From M3007 sp038246345 (GTDB lineage Bacteria > Bacteroidota > Bacteroidia > Chitinophagales > Saprospiraceae), in NCBI GenBank assembly GCA_038246345.1, contig JBBRWA010000037.1, forward strand, positions 1-27,699: a stretch of DNA of 27,699 nucleotides. The letters run 5' to 3'. This document shows, piece after piece, positions 25,541 through 27,699 of this stretch. The notes below the pieces were generated by a model. That model ran no database searches and was not told the origin of the DNA. It saw nothing but the letters and a program-made list of their open reading frames with translations. Numbering within the stretch: position 1 is the first letter of the stretch; each line of letters opens with the position of its first letter. The position numbers were made by a program, and so were the translations under genes.

Positions 25541-25662
25541 AGGTTTCAGGGTTTCAGGGTTTCATGGTTAAAGGGTTTCATGGTTTACGCGATTTGTTGT
25601 CAAATTTGAAATACTATTTCAAAGCAACCACAAATCGCGTAAACCTGAAACCTGAAACCCTA
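25541..25662 (-). repeat. Inverted-repeat element B2 downstream of tyrS
   Basis: Read on the minus strand the element begins at the tyrS stop codon (25662-25660) with GGTTTCAGGTTTCAGG and enters a 64-bp palindromic core (25645-25582). It leaves through TGAAACC-type units and ends in nine T (plus-strand A run 25531-25539). The core aligns to that of B1 without gaps. It fills the 127-bp gap between two convergent genes, and with its T run it is a good candidate terminator for tyrS. Confidence 0.85.
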
Positions 25663-26940
25663 GTTTATTTGTACAAGGTATTTATTCTTCTTCCCACTCT
25701 CCACCATCATAAACTTGCCGTGTAACAGGTCGGCGGTGGAAACAGTGGCCGCTAAATCCGTGATTTTTCGTTTGTTCACAGAGATCATGTTGGACTGTAC
25801 GGCCCGTTTTGCATCGCTGCGGCTGCTGAGGATTCCGGTCATTTCACTCAAAAAGTCTAGAAGGTTCACCGTTCCAGAGAAGTTGTCCTTACTTACTTTT
25901 GGTGAAGGAATTTCGTCCGCTACCTCGGCCAGCGTTGCTGCATCAAGGCTGCGCAGGGTCGCGGCATCGGCATTGGGGTCGAAGAGGAGTTTGGACACAG
26001 CTTGCACTGCGTTGTAGGCTTCCTCGCCGTGCACGCGGCGGGTGATTTCTTCGCCAAATATCCGCTTGATATTCTGAGGCGTTTCATTTGCTTCCAATGA
26101 TTCTATTTCCTCCTGGTTTTTGAAGGAAAAATAGCGCAGAAATTTCGGCAGGTCAATGTCGTCGGCATTGAGCCAGAACTGGTAAAATTTGTACGGCGAG
26201 GTAAGGCTTGGGTCGAGCCAGATATTGCCGGCTTCGCTTTTACCGAATTTGGTGCCGTCGGCTTTTGTCAGCAACGGCGTGGTGACAGCATGCACTTTTA
26301 CGTCATCAATTTTGCGGGCAAGCTCAACGCCAGAGATGATATTGCCGTATTGATCGCTGCCCCCCATTTGAAGGGTGACACCGTGGTTGCGTTGCAGCAA
26401 TACAAAGTCAAATCCTTGTAGGAGCTGGTAGCTGAATTCCGTGTAAGAAATGCCCGATTCACTCTCAATCCTGCGCTTCACGCTTTCCTTGGACAACATG
26501 TAATTGACTGTCAGGTACTTGCCCACGTCGCGCAGGAATTCCAACACGTTCATTTTTTCGTAAAACGCGTAGTTGTTGAGGACAATGGCGTGGTTTGGCG
26601 TGGAGGGATCAAAGTCCAACAGCTTTTTTACTTGTGCTTCCTGGTGGGCCGTGTTCCGGTCCAGCTCTTCAAAGCTTTTCAGGTCGCGCTCTTTGTCTTT
26701 TCCACTCGGATCGCCGATGCGCCCGGTAGCGCCACCCATTAATACAACGGGCTGATGCCCTGCCTTTTGCAGGAAAGTGAGCAGCATTATTTGCACATAA
26801 TTCCCAATGGTCAGGGAAGGGGCTGTGGGGTCAAACCCGATGTAGGCACGCACCATGCCCGATTTTAAATGTTCTTCAACGCCATGCGTCATATCGTGTA
26901 TCAGGCCACGCCACTTCAGTTCGGAGATAAAATCTTGCAC
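25660..26940 (-). CDS. tyrS: Tyrosyl-tRNA synthetase
   Basis: Class I synthetase that charges tRNA-Tyr in the cytoplasm. The 426-residue length is normal. The Rossmann domain opens with YIGFDPTAPSLTIGN (residues 33-47), then GGATGRIGDPSG (69-80), QMGGSDQYGNI (191-201) with the tyrosine-binding Asp and Gln, and the KMSKS-loop equivalent KFGKS (231-235). A C-terminal S4 RNA-binding domain occupies about 358-426. The HIGH motif is unusual: it reads TIGN (44-47), with Thr in place of the first His. Thr39 in DPTA is kept. A TAnnTTTG motif lies 32 nt upstream, so it has its own promoter although the gene before it is on the same strand. Confidence 0.96.
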   Translation of the reverse strand: MQDFISELKWRGLIHDMTHGVEEHLKSGMVRAYIGFDPTAPSLTIGNYVQIMLLTFLQKAGHQPVVLMGGATGRIGDPSGKDKERDLKSFEELDRNTAHQEAQVKKLLDFDPSTPNHAIVLNNYAFYEKMNVLEFLRDVGKYLTVNYMLSKESVKRRIESESGISYTEFSYQLLQGFDFVLLQRNHGVTLQMGGSDQYGNIISGVELARKIDDVKVHAVTTPLLTKADGTKFGKSEAGNIWLDPSLTSPYKFYQFWLNADDIDLPKFLRYFSFKNQEEIESLEANETPQNIKRIFGEEITRRVHGEEAYNAVQAVSKLLFDPNADAATLRSLDAATLAEVADEIPSPKVSKDNFSGTVNLLDFLSEMTGILSSRSDAKRAVQSNMISVNKRKITDLAATVSTADLLHGKFMMVESGKKNKYLVQIN

Positions 26941-26972
26941 AGGGGAAAAGTTTGATCGTTAAATAAAGAGCG

Positions 26973-26980
26973 CAAAATTA
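26973..26980 (-). promoter_or_regulatory. Putative -7 promoter element of tyrS
   Basis: TAATTTTG on the minus strand matches TAnnTTTG exactly, 32 nt before the tyrS ATG, within the 92-bp gap to the upstream gene. Confidence 0.5.
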
Positions 26981-27032
26981 ATAGAAATGCTGGCAGGAAG
27001 TTGTTCTGTGGTCCGCATTTCCAAAATTTAGC

Positions 27033-27699
27033 CTATCGTTTTATGAGTTTGCCTCGATATGTCTGGCCTTCGGCCATTAATGAGACGAAAAATATGCCAG
27101 AAGAAAGGCTGGAAATATCTACACTGACTGCTGTATTTCGCTTGTTGCCCAAGGTTTGATCCATTCGTTTCCGTCCCGCTATATCCCAAATTTGAAGGTT
27201 GTATTCCTGTACATTGTTTTCTGGAACTTCAACCCAGGCAAAGTCAGCGGCTGGTTGTGGGTAAATTTTTAGCAGCAAGTTTGAGTCCAAGGTCATTTTA
27301 GCATCCGTTGGCGTATCTTCCAATGAGACGCAATAATCTTCTACCTGGCCAAAGCTGAAGGTTCCACATGCGGTAGGGGGCAATTGGTTGTCTTCAGCAA
27401 ATTTCATCAACACCCGCAATCGCGTGATGCCCATTTGGGTAAACGGCGGCACAACCAGGCTGCCAATGGCGGCCCCGCTTTGTGGAAACCCAGGATCAAA
27501 GGCCAATTCTTCAGGATCGTCAAAATCTCCATCCTGGTTAAAATCAATGTAAACCCGATAAAATTCTTTGTACGGTGCGCCCCAAAATCCCGGCGTAATC
27601 TCAACAGCTACAGTGCTTTGTGGATATATTTGAGGATAAGAGCTCTGTTGGGTCGATATGTCCTGGTAACCTCCCCCACCCCAGCCGGATTGATAATCC
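27033..27699 (-). CDS. GEVED-domain protein with type IX secretion sorting domain, 5' end outside window
   Basis: The frame is open from the right edge to the stop at 27033 (about 221 residues visible). The first part contains GYQDIS, RVYIDFNQDGDFDDPEELAFD and ACGTFSFGQVEDYCVSL, which mark a GEVED domain, a beta-sandwich common in secreted Bacteroidota proteins. The last 75 or so residues are a T9SS type A C-terminal sorting domain: LKIYPQPAADFAWVEVP, then VQEYNLQIWDIAGRK, and SSLSSGIFFVSLMAEGQTYRGKLIKR in the usual order. The protein should cross the outer membrane by the Por system and be anchored or released at the surface. The catalytic or binding part lies outside the window. The internal TTG at 27506 is not its start, because the coding sequence continues upstream. 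Confidence 0.92.
   Translation of the reverse strand, partial: DYQSGWGGGGYQDISTQQSSYPQIYPQSTVAVEITPGFWGAPYKEFYRVYIDFNQDGDFDDPEELAFDPGFPQSGAAIGSLVVPPFTQMGITRLRVLMKFAEDNQLPPTACGTFSFGQVEDYCVSLEDTPTDAKMTLDSNLLLKIYPQPAADFAWVEVPENNVQEYNLQIWDIAGRKRMDQTLGNKRNTAVSVDISSLSSGIFFVSLMAEGQTYRGKLIKR

Noticed and set aside
1..27699. tRNA, rRNA, insertion sequence, phage or defence system
   Set aside because: No cloverleaf, rRNA-like stretch, transposase, integrase, or recognisable defence or toxin-antitoxin gene was seen on either strand. Very short RNAs could escape reading by eye.

Overview
The window is a bacterial chromosome segment from the phylum Bacteroidota. Three things point there. One gene carries a type IX secretion C-terminal sorting domain next to a GEVED domain. 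There is a TonB-dependent receptor with a CarboxypepD_reg-like N-terminus. Several genes are preceded by exact matches to the Bacteroidota -7 promoter consensus TAnnTTTG. Narrower placement (a Saprospiria-like lineage) is an impression from protein style and intergenic hairpins, not a demonstrated fact. I found no rRNA, tRNA, CRISPR array, transposase, integrase or phage gene.

Layout, left to right. 1-3747 (- strand): an AI-2E-family membrane protein followed by a Ca2+-type P-type ATPase that runs off the left edge; this part is visibly more AT-rich than the rest. 4056-5507 (-): glyceraldehyde-3-phosphate dehydrogenase with its own promoter motif and terminator. 5646-5840 (+): a two-helix membrane miniprotein. 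5957-8433 (-): an OmpA-family outer-membrane protein and a downstream lipoprotein. 8744-12184 (-): a large secreted Asp-box beta-propeller protein with a lysine-rich repeat insert. 12345-12887 (+): a YdjM-like membrane protein. 13028-16064 (+): aspartate kinase and a GT39-type glycosyltransferase. 16226-18303 (+): groES-groEL. 18566-18982 (-): a TonB C-terminal-domain protein that looks 5'-truncated. 19086-20168 (+): a secreted peroxiredoxin-like/DinB fusion. 20390-23147 (+): a TonB-dependent receptor broken by one in-frame stop and one frameshift. 23359-24237 (-): an SH3b-domain protein. 24606-25532 (+): a secreted Arg/Tyr/Trp-rich protein. 25660-26940 (-): tyrosyl-tRNA synthetase. 27033-27699 (-): a GEVED/T9SS-sorted protein cut by the right edge.

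Most genes are housekeeping or envelope functions: glycolysis, lysine/threonine pathway entry, protein folding, tRNA charging, outer-membrane uptake and secretion. I see no coherent defence, biosynthetic or mobile system. The most unusual layer is intergenic. Three families of long inverted repeats occur in the gaps, and every convergent gene pair has a large hairpin between it. The clearest case is a pair of elements about 122 bp long with an alignable 64-bp palindromic core. One starts right at the groES stop codon and the other right at the tyrS stop codon, in the same orientation relative to the gene before it.
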